Shown: in pieces, positions 1 through 11,457 of the stretch
How positions within the stretch are numbered: position 1 is the first letter of the stretch
Layout of the letters: each line of letters starts with the position of its first letter
NCBI RefSeq assembly: GCF_036898095.1
Contig: NC_090759.1
Span: 17,835,353 to 17,899,352 of the forward strand
From: Palaemon carinicauda
Lineage: Eukaryota; Arthropoda; Malacostraca; Decapoda; Palaemonidae
Reading direction: 5' to 3'
Length of the DNA: 64,000 nt
Program-made: the position numbers and the translations under genes
The notes under the pieces: generated by a model
The model's database searches: none
What the model was told of the DNA's origin: nothing
Seen by the model: only the letters and a program-made list of their open reading frames with translations

Positions 1-156
1 GGCACTGACATCTCGTCCCTATAGACCACCTCCTCCGCAGAAGAAACAACACTAACAGCCAAAACTGCCACCAAATAGGACAGCAGCTACATCAACAAGT
101 AAAAGTGTTGAAGAAGCCCTTTTCTGCCAAAGACCGAAAGGGTTCCCAGTCCTCAC

Positions 157-880
157 GTGGAAGTAAGAGTTCTAGAGGCGGCGGCTGAGGCCGCACTCTC
201 CAGGACTGGCAATCTTCCCACTTGTCCACCAGTGGGGGAATGCCTGCATTGTTGGTTGCAGAGGTGGCTGCAGCTCTTGGCAGAACCCTGCACAGTCTCC
301 ATAATTTGTTCAGGGTATCCCATTTTTTCACTCAATCTCTCCTTCCACTGTCCAAGGATCCAGTTCCATCGAGCTCCTATGCGAAAGGATCCGCAAAGGA
401 GCTGGCTCTGGGCCAAAGTCCAAACCGTGTTGGTCCTCGACGATTCCCCAGGCTTCTACAGTCAACTCTTTCTTGTGAAAAAGGCGTCTGGAGACTGGAG
501 ACCTGTCATCGAATCTCTCAGCTCGGAACAAGTTTGTCAAGCAAACTCCGTTCAGCATGGACATGGTAGACACGGTCAGACAAGCGGTAAGACCACAGAA
601 CTTCATGTATACACGGGACCTAAAGGACATATCAAAGGATCATTCTATATAACAAGAAATACCAGCTCAGTGTTCTGTGCTTTGGTTCTTCCACAGCTTC
701 TCAGAGCTTCACGAGAGTTATCGCCCTAATGTCATCTTGGGCTCACATAATTGACATCCATCTCCTGAGATATCTGGACTACTGGCTGATTCGAGCAGAC
801 TCGATGCAACCCTTCTTCAACACTGAGACAAACTTCTGCAGATTTGCCAAGATCTGGGGATCATGGTAAATCTCGAGAAG
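157..880 (+). pseudogene. DIRS reverse transcriptase remnant
   Basis: Translation in two interleaved frames gives DIRS RT motifs: LVKKASGDWRPVI near 468-520, then a remnant of the segment that reads DLKDAYFQIPFHP in sister copies near 600-640, and RYLDYWLIRADS near 765-805. The catalytic YLDDW box reads YLDYW here, so the second aspartate is replaced by tyrosine. Several frameshifts and stops interrupt the rest. In an intact element this enzyme copies the retrotransposon RNA. This copy cannot be active. The frame is clearest at 157-520. Confidence 0.75.
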
Positions 881-1189
881 TCATCACTGCTTCCCTGTAA
901 ATGACTGGTATACTTGGGTATGATCAACAGCAAGTCTTCCCATCATACGATAGGGTAGTGAGCCTGAGGCAGGTAGCAAGACTATTCCCAGCCCAGAGGT
1001 GGTTATGTCTCATTGGGAAACCAACATCCGTAATTCGTCTAGTTCCCAACAGCTGCCTCAGGATCCGATCTCTCCAATGGCGGCTAAATCAATCCAACGA
1101 TTCCCCGAACATGCTAGTTCCTCTAGGACTAAAAGAGCAGACAGACCTCAGATGGTGGGTGGCACGATCCAGCACCTCTTCACTCAAAG

Positions 1190-2090
1190 AAACGTATGGC
1201 TGGACACCTTGGACAATCATCAGCACCAGTCTACCAGGCTAAGTGGACTGTCTTCTGTGGTTGATGTTGTGGAAGGGATATCTCTCCTCTTCCTTTTGCA
1301 CCTTTGGTAGGAAATGCTCTTCTCGGTTTCAGCGGTACAGTAAAACATTACCGCGAAGCTCTGAGTTTAAGCTGAAAGTAGTAGATATTTCTTCTTCATT
1401 CCTCACCAAAGTTATAAGCTTACTTGTCCCCAGTCAGAAGTTAGACCTCCTCCTTGGAACGTGGTTCGGGTCTTTCAGTCTCTGAAGGGTCCCCATTACG
1501 AACCATTATGCCAGGCAACAGATCGCCACCCCACACTTGCTTTGGCTTTGACCAAAAGAGTTAGTGAACTTCATGGGTTTTCTTGTGACATTGCTCTTTC
1601 AAGGGGATGGGGAGAGGTAATTCTCAGCTTCGTCCCTGAGTTTATTGCAAAGACTCAAAATCTGGGTGTAGCAGATCCTAGATTAGATTCCTTAAACATT
1701 GAGTCTTCGTACTGTAACCGATAACCTAGATCAACTATTAATATGCTCAGTAAGGAGTCTGAGGTATTACCTCAAAAGGGCATCTGCAGCTCTCCCCTGG
1801 ATGTCAGTACTTTATCAGCTCAGGGAAGATCAAGAGGAGGATCACAAAGAACGTCATAGACCTTGCCCTGAATCCCTATCCTCCTCCGACATATCAACCC
1901 AGAGCTCATGACGTCAGGGGCATTACAACATCCCTGTCATTCAAATGAAACTACTCTGTGTGGCTCAGGTACTACAAGCGGCCGTGTGAAAATGTCAGAC
2001 AACCCTCACCACCCACTACCTGCAAGACATAACCCACAGGAACAAGGAAACTTTTTCCATTGGTCCTGTGGTGGCTGCACAGCAAGTCCT
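1190..2090 (+). pseudogene. DIRS tyrosine recombinase remnant
   Basis: Pieces of a phage-integrase-like tyrosine recombinase (YR) occur in several frames: the N-terminal core-binding part (MAGHL...VYQAKW, 1198-1245), a middle part (LRTVTDNLDQLL, 1702-1740) and the catalytic H-x-x-R segment HDVRGITTSLSFK near 1907-1945, followed at once by a TGA. The terminal part with the tyrosine nucleophile survives only as out-of-frame DNA. DIRS elements use this enzyme to integrate a circular cDNA in place of a DDE integrase. Stops and shifts make it a pseudogene. Confidence 0.75.
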
Positions 2091-2649
2091 ATAACACTTG
2101 GGGCTCCTTGATGGAAAGTATCAGAGTGTTGAGAGCAAAGGTTACCCTGGATCATTCTGGGATGATTGATAAGAATAACTGGCTCATTCTTTACTTCATC
2201 TTTCCCTCTCTTGGGGAATCAGCACTCAGGGTCCTCTGCAAAGCTGTCCTCAACTATCTGCAGGTAAACCATTTTCCCTTGTGTAACCTGGTATTGTTTC
2301 AATACTTGTTGCGTCCCCATACCCTAACGAAGAGGTATTGGCTAATATCTTGGTAACCTCTGAAGACTCCTATTACTCAGAAGAACTCTTACCTAGGCAG
2401 TCACATTGCTAGTATCACGAGCACATAGCTTGTGTAGGCCACAGACCATGCATAGCACGGTTTTATTGAGGTGTAAGGTTTCCACCAATTATGTACAAAA
2501 CCCATAAAGGGGAAAACCTGGGTCAAAGCCAAAAAGCCAGTTGGCACGCACTTCCACCCTTCTAAGTGGTAAGTCATCCCCTATGAATAGGGTTGGTTTT
2601 TATTTAGTGACGTAACAAATATCCCTCTTAAAGGCCTACCTCCTAGTAA

Positions 2650-2848
2650 AGTGGGTTCCCAGCCAAGGTATGTGAGTGAGAGGGGTAGCTATTACCCCAC
2701 AACCCGCCACTAACTACCGAGTGTGGGTTTAACCCTCGCTAAAAGTCTAATGGCTCGTCTTTCAGCTTTGCCGAAAGGAATATCTCCTATAAGTAGCTAC
2801 AAGTTTGTCTCCTTAGGAAAAATGCAAATTGCTTCCAAATTTGTCATA
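2650..2848. repeat. Right terminal repeat of DIRS copy 1
   Basis: The stretch includes a segment (2730-2800) ending in TTTCAGCTTTGCCGAAAGGA, closely matched at 39350-39385 and, inverted, at 43365-43400. It ends with TTAGGAAAAATGCAAATT and AAATTTGTCAT. The reverse complement of this outer end shares the core CAAATT..AATTTGCATTTTTCCTAA with the termini at 39437, 43281 and 43571. Confidence 0.7.
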
Positions 2849-3042
2849 TTTATTTCCAGCAGCAGTAACTTGTTTCTAATGTTAATAAAAAAATGGTTAT
2901 CAATGTGTGTAGAGAGCCAATTTTACACTAACAATCCTGAATGAATTATTGTAAATTGTTATAAATGATAATTGATTAAAATGTTTTTTAAAAAACTGAA
3001 TTTATAATGTTCTTATCAAAAATAAATATTTTATTGTTACAG
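2849..3042 (+). other. AT-rich stretch ending in a splice acceptor
   Basis: AT-rich unique sequence between the DIRS terminus and a probable exon. It ends in TTTTATTGTTACAG, a good polypyrimidine-AG splice acceptor (AG at 3041-3042). No other feature is seen. Confidence 0.5.
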
Positions 3043-3147
3043 GATAACATCAAAGCAGGATTTGACCTGAACAACATATACATGGAACGCAAAAAGGTGT
3101 TGGAAGCAAAACAGGGCAAGAAAGAAGAACATAAGAAAACAGATTAA
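3043..3147 (+). CDS. Probable terminal coding exon of an unidentified host gene
   Basis: Directly after the acceptor at 3041-3042 an open frame of 34 codons runs to TAA at 3145-3147. It starts DNIKAGFDLNNIYMERKK and ends in a lysine/glutamate-rich tail (KKEEHKKTD). Phase 0 is assumed because it is the frame that stays open to a stop placed well before the AT-rich 3' flank. Composition changes sharply at both exon borders, and the sequence does not resemble any of the DIRS or LINE frames in the window. I do not recognise the protein. A charged, hydrophilic C-terminus suggests a soluble or cytoplasmic tail. The remaining exons would lie to the left, beyond the DIRS copy and the window edge. It could still be a chance open frame behind a fortuitous AG. 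Confidence 0.5.
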   Translation, partial: DNIKAGFDLNNIYMERKKVLEAKQGKKEEHKKTD

Positions 3148-3710
3148 ATCTTTATAATGTAATGCATGCGTGTATTAAGTTGCTGACATGTAATAGTGTA
3201 AGTACGTATGACATGTTTTAGTGGTGTTTTTGGAGAGAATTTGTTTACATTGTCTGCACTAAATCAAAAAGTTTTAACTGATCTTTATATCATTTAATAT
3301 CATTTATCTCATACTTAGTAATAGTTTCTTAACAGTATAGTTTTCATAGAAATTTTAATTTTTTTTTTTTATTTTGACAAACAATCTTTTATTTCATAAT
3401 AGTTGTACTAGATTCAAAATCTCATCATTGTAGTATTACTGTAGTCACAAATGGAGTGAAAGAAAACTCAAGTGTAAAAGCTATTCTGTTCTTCATAGTA
3501 AGAGTAATAGGAGTTTGTGTTGCTTGTATAGTATATTTCTTCAGTTATTGATGTCAAGGTTGTTATTACATTCTACATTTGTAATTTACTTTACTACATA
3601 GTCATCATATCTTATTTACACTTCAAGATGCTATTGAAGCAAGTACAGTACGGTATTTGTAAAATAATGTAAATAGAAAAATAAAGGCCGGTACTGCATA
3701 TAATGAGCTG
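3148..3710 (+). other. Putative 3' UTR with poly(A) signal
   Basis: AT-rich non-coding sequence after the TAA of the 3043-3147 exon, with no repeat resemblance that I can see. AATAAA at 3680-3685, within AAAAATAAAGG, is a plausible polyadenylation signal. Extent is inferred only. Confidence 0.35.
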
Positions 3711-4140
3711 AAAATCAGTTTAAATGTGAGTTAATTTTTGTATATGAAAAGCCAATAAGACAGTATTTACCCTTGTCTTTGAGGGGTGAATTGACCACAT
3801 CAATCAGGCACACATTTTGATAGTTCATGTGCATTGAGTATTTTCTTTTAGCTCATGAGCTTTTAGGTGGAAATATGTTAGTTTTTATTAGTTATTTCTT
3901 ATGTATGATGATGATTACCTCATCTCTTTATTTTCATAAGACTTGAAGTGTTCATATTATTATTAAGTGTTTATACTAATATTTTAAGCCAACATGAAAT
4001 TAAAGTTACTTGGTACTTTCATTAAACCAGATGATTTGTCTATGTTCTTATACATAATACAAACCTTCAACCTTTGGTAGGCGTATGACTTCTTGGAAGC
4101 TAGAATGGCCGTTATGCTTTTCAATGAGGTAAAAATAGGC
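3711..4140. other. AT-rich intergenic stretch, nothing recognised
   Basis: No gene, repeat or motif could be supported between the putative 3' UTR and the next DIRS fragment. Confidence 0.5.
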
Positions 4141-6205
4141 CCAGCCCACCCAACAGAAAGTATTCCCATCAGACGATAGGATGGTGAGGCTGAGGAAGGC
4201 CATAGTGATGTATTGACGTGCTCTCACTGCATCCTGCTTTGGCCCAGTGTATGCTTTTCTGCTTTTTTTTGTCCGTTGATAATGTCGACTCTATGGACAG
4301 ACGTGGGTTAACCCTGGCAAGCCTGACTGAGGGTATGGCTGGTGCATGGGTAAATCTAAAGTTGGTCCTCATCAACTGTGTAGCTTCTGCAGGGGCATGA
4401 CGGCTCACTGTTCCAAGTGTAGGGAGTTGTCTTCTGTACAGCGGGTGGAGTTCACAAAGAAGTAGTATCCGAAGAGGGATTCATCGTCATTGGAATTGGC
4501 AATGCGCAAGCTGATGACGAAGAAACAAGCTCTCTCGTCCCTTCTTCGGTTGCGAAACCGTCTGTGCTCTCTCTCTTATCCTCTGAAGCCAAGTACTTTG
4601 GAGGAAGGGAGTCCCCCCCTCTTCCATCGGGAAGTTCTTCTGGTGAAACAGAAGTATTCACTTCCACTAGCAAAGGTAATACCTCTTCTCTCTCTCTTAT
4701 AGCACTCCAGCAGGTATAATTGGTATTGAAAACTCCTACAAGGACATGGAACTTGATTCCTGTAGCTTTCCCTTGGTATCCCTTTACCAGAGACACTCAA
4801 GGTTTTAGCAGTTTCCAGATCCCCTAGTCTTCATTATCTGCTGCTGCTTCTTCCACTGTTCCACCTGCAGAGGAGAGGTGCATTATGATGCTACCGCAGA
4901 TCGTCCTTGCCTACCGTAGAGGAGGAGCCTCTTTCGCTTAATGCAGAGTTTGCCTACAGATGAGAAATCTTTTACTTCCGGTGATGGAGAAGGCTTTTGC
5001 TCATCTTCCCCAGCCTCTTCGCCTGATCTTGTTCCTTCTTCCTCGCCTACCTACCCTTCAGAAGAACTGCCTTCTGCCTCGGGAAGAAGTTACCTAGGCA
5101 CAGGAATACTGATCTAATTGTAGGAGTCTTGAGACAACACCTGGTTCCTTTGCATGGTTTTATGGGAGGAACAGCACCAAGCCAAAACACTTCCCTTGGA
5201 AAGGTGATGAGGTAGGAGGTTCTAGGACTCCTGCCCCAGGCTCCAGTGCCAAGTGTTGCCCGAGATCTGGCCAATTGCTGTTGGTCAGGATGCCGGGCAG
5301 TGCCCTCGTTCCTTTCTTGCTAGGGACACCTCAGTGACCCCTTATCTATGCTCACAATCTGTACCGACAAGTTCTGAGATTGCTGAGTTCTCTGATAATT
5401 TGTCAGGCTCTCACAAACTATTGAGTGCCTTACCCACTTGTATGCATGAAAAAGGTTGCTCGTGGCCATCGTTCTTTAGCTTCATTACGAGATGATCCTC
5501 CTCTGGCATGAGCTCAATGATCCCTTCATGCCAGAGAATGATTTCCATGAGACCATGCTTCTCAAGCTCAATCACCAGCATGAACACAATAACCCAGTTG
5601 ACCACAATCTGAGATAATGTGCTAGATCAGCATGCCCATGATTGCTTCAACAGGCTTCCCAATGCAAAGATCACCTTCATGAGCATGATCTTTTTTACCA
5701 ACATGATTCCCTCGCCGTTCACAATTGCTTCAATGTGCACGATTGTCTCCCCGAACACGATCATTGCAACACACGCACAACACATCCACATGCAAAATAA
5801 CCTCAGTCTCACGCACATGAACCTTTATCAGTCAGTGGATTGTCTGGTTCATGGTCTTCAAATGCTAAGGCTCTTTACACTTAGTTCCCGTGATCGTTTT
5901 TTTTGTTTTTTCCTCTAAAGAGGCTTTCATGCTCCCAGGTAGGTTGCATCCGATCCCCTTACGTTCATCACTGAGTGATCAGTCACAAGGAGGTAGATTA
6001 CCAGGTACTCATTCGTCTCATGGAAAAGCTCTCAGTGTTAAGTCACTTGGAAGCCCCATCATGAAAGGACTTTACTTATTCCTTCCCACGTACTGGGAAC
6101 ATCAAATTAGAAGTCCGACCAATAGAATCGTCTGAGTGGAGATACTACAAGATCTTTGACTATATTGCTTAGAGGCCATACAGAGGAGAATTTGATAATG
6201 TATAA
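4141..6205 (+). mobile_element. DIRS copy 2, left part (gag)
   Basis: Starts with a small piece of DIRS pol (AGAAAGTATTCCCATCAGAC, 4152-4171), which matches 11860-11880 and so is out of order. It continues with a gag-like region. The element is cut at about 6205 by an I-type LINE and resumes with RT sequence at 11458. The gag C-terminus and RT N-terminus are missing, so the locus was deleted as well as interrupted. Breakpoint positions are approximate. Confidence 0.6.
4380..6135 (+). pseudogene. DIRS gag-like coding remnant
   Basis: A decayed acidic and serine-rich coding stretch resembling the gag of other DIRS copies here. An early cysteine-rich piece (CRGHDGSLFQ, near 4389) recalls the CxxC cluster of the 49725 gag. 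A long Ser/Glu/Pro-rich segment follows (VSEEGFIVIGIGNAQADDEE near 4456-4516), then imperfect repeats of ATGATC/CATGAG-type words at 5500-5830, and a C-terminal part near 5920-6135. Several stops and shifts are present. DIRS gag is poorly conserved, so the assignment rests on position, composition and the CxxC-like start. Confidence 0.5.
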
Positions 6206-7097
6206 AAAATCTTGAGCACATTTCCATTATGTCATGAAAGAAAAAATGCTAAATTTTGCAACAGAAAAGGAGGAATCCTACAATATTCCTATCACTGAAA
6301 GGAAGTTTAATTCCGCTCTTGCTAATTGCAACAATACAGCCCCTGGTCCCGATGGAGTTACATATGCATTGATTAAACCTGTACCTGTTAATACCAAGTT
6401 ATTTATTTTAAGTATCATTATCAGAATATGGCATGATCATAGTTATCCAAGTGTTTGGGAACTAGCCATTATTTTAGCCTTTATAAAACCCAGTAAGGAT
6501 ACGTTCTTAGCAACAAACTACTGACCTATCGCTTTGACATGTTTATGTAATATCATGGAGAAGATGGTCAATGCAAGACTGGTGTGGTACCTGGAGAAGA
6601 AGGGTACAGTAGGGTCCCGAATTAAGCGTGTTCGAATTACACGATTCCCCTTTTCCGCGATCGCTATTTTTCAAAAATAAATTTTCTGTATCTGCGAGGC
6701 TGTTCAAAGTTCGCGAGTCAAGCACTACAAAATGTATCAAATCTATTGTCTTTTTAAGTATATTGGTAGCCCTAAATACGATGATTTATAATAAATGTTA
6801 CAAAACAATATTAACATTACATTTCATTAACATAATTTCATAATGAATAGCCTATTTAAGGATAAAATTCCACATCAACAATGAAATCAACTGTTAACTG
6901 TGCGAGTCCAGCTGACAAAATGTAAACAAAAATGTGGTTACGTTCTCGGCAATCTTTATCTTTCTCCAACCTTACGATAATTGTAATGGTAGTGTTAATG
7001 ATGGTATATTAAAGCACTATTTTTGTTTAGTACAGTATATTTAAAAGCCTTATTTTTCCCTCTGGGCGTTCAAGGTTTTCACGAGTAGACTGGGTTC

Positions 7098-7203
7098 GTT
7101 TATCGGCAGTGAATAGCCTAAACTTCGGTAACGAGTCGTCAATATTTTGTGTTTATCGGCAGTGAATAGCCTAAACTTCGGTAACGAGTCGTCAATATTT
7201 TGT
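7098..7203. repeat. 53-bp tandem duplication
   Basis: Two adjacent copies of a 53-bp unit that contains TATCGGCAGTGAATAGCC. The first copy of that word starts at 7101 and the second at 7154. The copies look identical, which points to a recent duplication inside the Tigger-like element. Confidence 0.85.
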
Positions 7204-7271
7204 CATATTTTAAACAGTATACATTTGATTTGCAAACATTGGTTTTGTAGAGTAGACGGTAAAATAAAATC

Positions 7272-7306
7272 TAGAGAGAGAGAGAGAGAGAGAGATTTGA
7301 TGGCAG

Positions 7307-7357
<51 letters not shown>
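7272..7357. repeat. (GA)n / (CT)n inverted microsatellite, potential hairpin
   Basis: An AG run (about 7273-7295) is followed by TTTGATGGCAGAAA and a CT run (7310-7357). GAGATTT and AAATCTC pair across the loop GATGGCAG, and the microsatellite arms extend the stem to about 25 bp. Confidence 0.9.
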
Positions 7358-7359
<2 letters not shown>

Positions 7360-7500
7360 CGTAAGAAATAAAACCATAGTTCACATATGGCAACTTGAGT
7401 TTAAGAATGAAATTAACATGAATATTGTTAGTTGTGGCGATCAATTCCTCGGTTCAGGGGGTACACGAAACAAAAACACGACATTCAATTACAACAGCTG

Positions 7501-7502
<2 letters not shown>

Positions 7503-7588
<86 letters not shown>
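7503..7588. repeat. (TC)43 microsatellite
   Basis: About 86 bp of uninterrupted TC dinucleotides. Apparent serine-leucine reading frames over it are artefacts. Confidence 0.95.
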
Positions 7589-7594
<6 letters not shown>

Positions 7595-8041
7595 CAATAC
7601 TTACAAATAGATGAAGAAACCAAAATGGGTTTTCTTGAAGTGTCAATTAAATACAAAACGAAAAAATTGTACCGTGTATACATCCATTTCAATCATAGCT
7701 TAAAATACGGTAACCGATTTCGTCCGCAAACCACTATTTTTTAGGAAACACCATTCTATTCCAGAAAATTTTTACTCTTTAAATGTCAATTGCGCTATAA
7801 TAAAACATGCACTTATGTTGTTAAATTTCGGGTGTGTTTTAAAGATCGAGTATTGCTAACTTATTTTTGTTTTACTTTTGGCTGTGATCACATCAGCTGA
7901 TGTCTAGCTTCCGCGCGAATACAATAACAAAGAATTGTTTACACCATTTCTTAACTTATTCAAACCATCTATACAGTTAATATTACATAAACACCAATGT
8001 GTTATAACCTATCATATTTATTGTTTAGTACTTTAAAACCA

Positions 8042-8043
<2 letters not shown>

Positions 8044-8107
<64 letters not shown>
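8044..8107. repeat. (CT)32 microsatellite
   Basis: About 64 bp of CT dinucleotides ending in CACACA. This is the third long CT tract in the same Tigger-like element. Confidence 0.95.
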
Positions 8108-8114
<7 letters not shown>

Positions 8115-11100
8115 TCGAACGTTATAGCGGTAACCTAATTGTTCGGTGACTTTAAAAATAGGCCTAGTACTTTCTTCTTTTACCTTTTTTGCATATGGAT
8201 CCATAATTGAGGTGGGTACAAGTTGACTTATAACTGAAGTTAGGAAAAGTATTTTGGATATGGAAAGGACAATTATCTTTCGTAACAGTTTAGAATTATC
8301 GTAAGTTATCACTCAGTCATTAGCGGCAGTTTGCTATTGTGGATTAAACGCATAAGGAAAAAAAAATTTCCAGCTTTGCTACGAATTTAGGAATTTATAT
8401 GGATACGGTAAGTAAAATATTTGTAATAACATAATGTTCACTAAATGTTTGTAATATCATTAGTTATGACTTAGATCATGTGTGTTTAATGCATTCGTTT
8501 GTTTATTATGATCGAAGATGGAGCGTAAACAAATGGAAGGTTTCCGTTTCAGGCGGCATCATAAAGAAAAACATTTCATAAATGGCATTCATTTCATTTA
8601 TTTGAAAGTTCTAATAAAGAATAATTAGAACATTGGTAATAACAAATTCAACATATAATCTATACTTGGTAAAATTGCTGTCAATTCAAAAACACATGTA
8701 TAAATGCGTCTGTTTCTTCGTTGTGATCAGAGATAAACGTAAACAAAACATTGGTTGTCGTTTTCTATTGTGCTTTTTAGCGTGTTTAGGAAACGCATGA
8801 TATAAAATCGCCTTTATTTTGATAATTCTGGATTTTCAATCATACAACAAGCTAGTCTATAGAGTGATGGTTTTGCTATTCACCAGTTGTATTATACAAT
8901 AGATATGACAAACACTAAAATTTGTCTGTATTTTGGGTTGTGTAATAACGGGAAATATATGGTGTTTACACCTATCCTGGTTGTAATTTTAACCATTTTT
9001 CAAGTTATTAGAACTTTAAAGTATATTAAATGTTTTATTTATTTACAAGAACAATTTGATATTATAAAGAAATACAGTATAGTACAAAGAAAGTATTGGA
9101 AATGGGTAGTAAACACATTTGAATAGGCAAATTGCTGGTTGCCATGGCCGCAATGGAATTATTTCTGTTAGTTGTGTGTTTCGAAATTCGCGATTTTCCA
9201 TTTACACGAGGTCATTAATCGACCAAATTCTCGCATAATTCGGGACCCTACTGTATTTTATCACCTATCCAGTGTGGATTTAGGAAAATGCATTCAACAA
9301 CAGATGTGTTGATACAACTTGAGTCCTCTATTTATTAAGCCTTTGCTGCCAAACAGCACCATGTAACAGTATTTTTTTTTTTACCTCGAAAAGGCAAATG
9401 ATAATACATGGAGATATGGTATACTTAAAACCATTGATAATCTAGGACTGAGAGGAGAGCTACCATTGTTCTTTCAAGCATTTGTTTCACATCGATTTTT
9501 TCAAGTTATGAGTAGCTAAAACTTTGTTAGAGAGGAAATGTCAGGAAGAGGAAGTCCCTCAGGGTAGTGTCTTGAGTGTAACCCTATTTGCACTAGCCAT
9601 AAATGGGATATCCTCAGTCATTCCTCAAGATATTCTCTTAACACTATTTGTAGATGATATCTCTATATCATTTGTTGGAGTTAGAGTGCCAATGGTTGAG
9701 AGAAAAATTGCAACTCTCAATCGATAAAATAATTCAATGGGCTGATATGAATGGATTTAAGTTTTCGACAAGTAAAACTGTTGTTGTCCATTTTTGTCGC
9801 ATTCCGGGAGTACATCCAGAGCCGGATGTGTACATCAAAGGTCAATGTATCCCATGTGTGAGTGAAGCTAAATTTCTAGGGTTGATCTTTGATTGTAGAC
9901 TTACATGGGTTTCTCACCAGAAAGCCTTAAAAGTAAAATGTCTTGAGGCTCTGAATCTTTTAAAAGTTTTGTCTCATACATCATGGGGGCAGACTGTAAA
10001 ACTCTTTTAAAGTTAAATAATGCCTTAATTTTTTCCAAAATTAGTTATGGGTGTGAAATATACTCCTCAGCCATCCCAAGCCGATTAAAATTTTTAGATT
10101 CTATACACCATGCTGGTATCAGATTGTCCATAGGAGCCTATAGAACTTCGCCTATCCCAAGCCTCCTTGTTGATGCTGGAGAATTGCCTTTAGACCTTTA
10201 CCGAAAGTCTTCTATTGTTCGCTATTGGTTTAGGTTGCAAAGACTTCCTATTTCTTTAACCTGTCAGACTGCAAACCTTGTAAAGCATTAGGGATATTTT
10301 GAGTTGCACCCAAAATCTTAACCTTATGGTTTCCATGTAAAAACAATAGTGGACTGTTTAGATATAGGCAGAAATAAAGTGCTCCCATATAGAATATCAT
10401 TAACCCTTCCTTGAAAATTACCGGATATATCGTTTTGTAAATATTTTATTGGTATAAAAAAGAACATGACTGGCTACAAAGCCAGGTTGCTTTTTATGGA
10501 ACGTGTTAAAGAACACAGGGAATCGACTTTTATATATACTGATGGCTCCAAATCTGATGCTGGCATTGGATTTCTAATATATAGTAGTGCTTTTAATTTT
10601 AGAGGTGCACTTCCTCATCCTCTATGTTTACTGCCGAACTACTGTACATGGCATACTAACTGCTATTGAGAAAATAGTGTTGCAAGACGAGAGCAATTTT
10701 ACCATTTTTAGTGATGCAAGAAGTGTCCTATAAGCTTTAGAAGTTTTTAATTCCAATAACCCTTTAGTTTTAAAGATTTTAGAGTGGCTTTTAATTATTG
10801 GTATGAAAGGTATAACAGTTTGATTTTGCTGGGTTCCAGCACACGTAGGTGTGTCTGGAAATGAGAAGTCAGATTTAATGGCAAGTAATGCTGTAGCGGA
10901 GTTGCTACCAAGAAGGTATCCCATTCCCAGTAATGATTTTTTACCTACAATTAAGAATTTTATTTATAATAATTGGCAACAGCATTGGGATAAAATAAGA
11001 AGAGAGAAATAAGTAATGTTATATCCCCTTGAAGATATAACAGGATACCCCGAAAGTGGTAGACTATTTGTCGTCTCCGCATTGGTCACACTTGGATGAC

Positions 11101-11457
11101 ACACGAGTTTTCGTTGGCTGTCCAACATCAACCATATTTTGACGACTGGTTGGTATTATTGACAGTGAGGCATTTGTTGACTGAATGCCCCACATATAGT
11201 AGTGAAAGAAATAGATATCTGTTTGAGGCTCGAGGTGAGGATGGCAGGTTCATCCTTGCCAAGATTCTTGGACATAATGTGTCCTACCGGGGTATTGGTA
11301 TTTTTAGTTTTATTTTGGAAGCAGGTGTTCTGAAAGATGTTTAACTATTAAAATGACATCTTTGCTTTTACGGTTTTAATTGAATATTTTTTTATTTACA
11401 ATAAACGATATCGGTGTCAATGACCTTAGATGTCAGGATGCCAGAAAACCTCAAATC

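Larger units (their letters stand above)
1..2848 (+). mobile_element. DIRS retrotransposon copy 1, 5'-cut and internally deleted
   Basis: A decayed DIRS (tyrosine-recombinase retrotransposon) runs off the left edge of the window. In order it shows the end of gag or start of pol, a reverse transcriptase (RT) remnant, a short piece of the region before RNase H, then directly a tyrosine recombinase remnant, a 3' non-coding stretch and a right terminal repeat. The RNase H and the following DIRS domain are missing, so about 1 kb was lost near 1190. Every reading frame is broken. The 3' part (2100-2848) resembles the 3' part of the DIRS copy ending at 39437. It lies upstream of a probable host exon at 3043 and so probably within that gene's last intron. 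Confidence 0.8.
6607..9253. mobile_element. Tigger/pogo-like non-autonomous DNA transposon with TA target duplication
   Basis: The ends are inverted: CAGTAGGGTCCCGAATTA at 6607-6624 and its complement TAATTCGGGACCCTACTG at 9236-9253. TA flanks both sides (6605-6606, 9254-9255). Removing the element joins the LINE RT frame exactly as in the uninterrupted second LINE copy (33490-33500). A CAGT.. terminus with TA duplication is typical of Tc1/mariner, especially pogo/Tigger. No transposase frame is present in its 2647 bp. The interior is AT-rich and holds a tandem duplication and long (CT)n tracts. Confidence 0.85.
6231..11345 (+). pseudogene. I-type LINE ORF2 fragment: reverse transcriptase plus RNase H
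   Basis: Visible motifs in order: APGPDGVTYALIKP near 6340 (RT box), PIQCGFRKMHSTTDVL near 9266, VPQGSVLSVTLFALAINGI near 9555, FVDDISISF near 9648 (the FADD/YADD catalytic box), FLGLIFDCRLTW near 9870, LDSIHHAGIRLSIGAYRTSP near 10095, and the RNase H start YTDGSKSDAGIGF near 10537. Frames change at several places and stops occur, for example before 9290 and at 10006, 10289 and 10667. The Tigger-like insertion at 6607-9253 interrupts it. RT and RNase H would act together in target-primed reverse transcription. This copy is dead. Confidence 0.85.
6206..11457 (+). mobile_element. I-type LINE (non-LTR retrotransposon) copy 1, 5'-truncated
   Basis: Only the second half of ORF2 and the 3' end remain: RT (6231-6606, resuming at 9256) and RNase H (10520-10930), plus a C-terminal part and a 3' tail ending in CAGGATGCCAGAAAACCTCA around 11450. 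A second copy of the same family lies at 22200-37117 and ends with the same tail. An RNase H domain behind the RT is typical of the I group of LINEs. The copy sits inside DIRS copy 2 and carries the Tigger-like element at 6607-9253. Confidence 0.85.

Noticed and set aside
7147..7692. Open frames of repeated Ser-Leu or Arg-Glu over the CT tracts
   Set aside because: They are translations of (CT)n/(GA)n microsatellites with no coding context.
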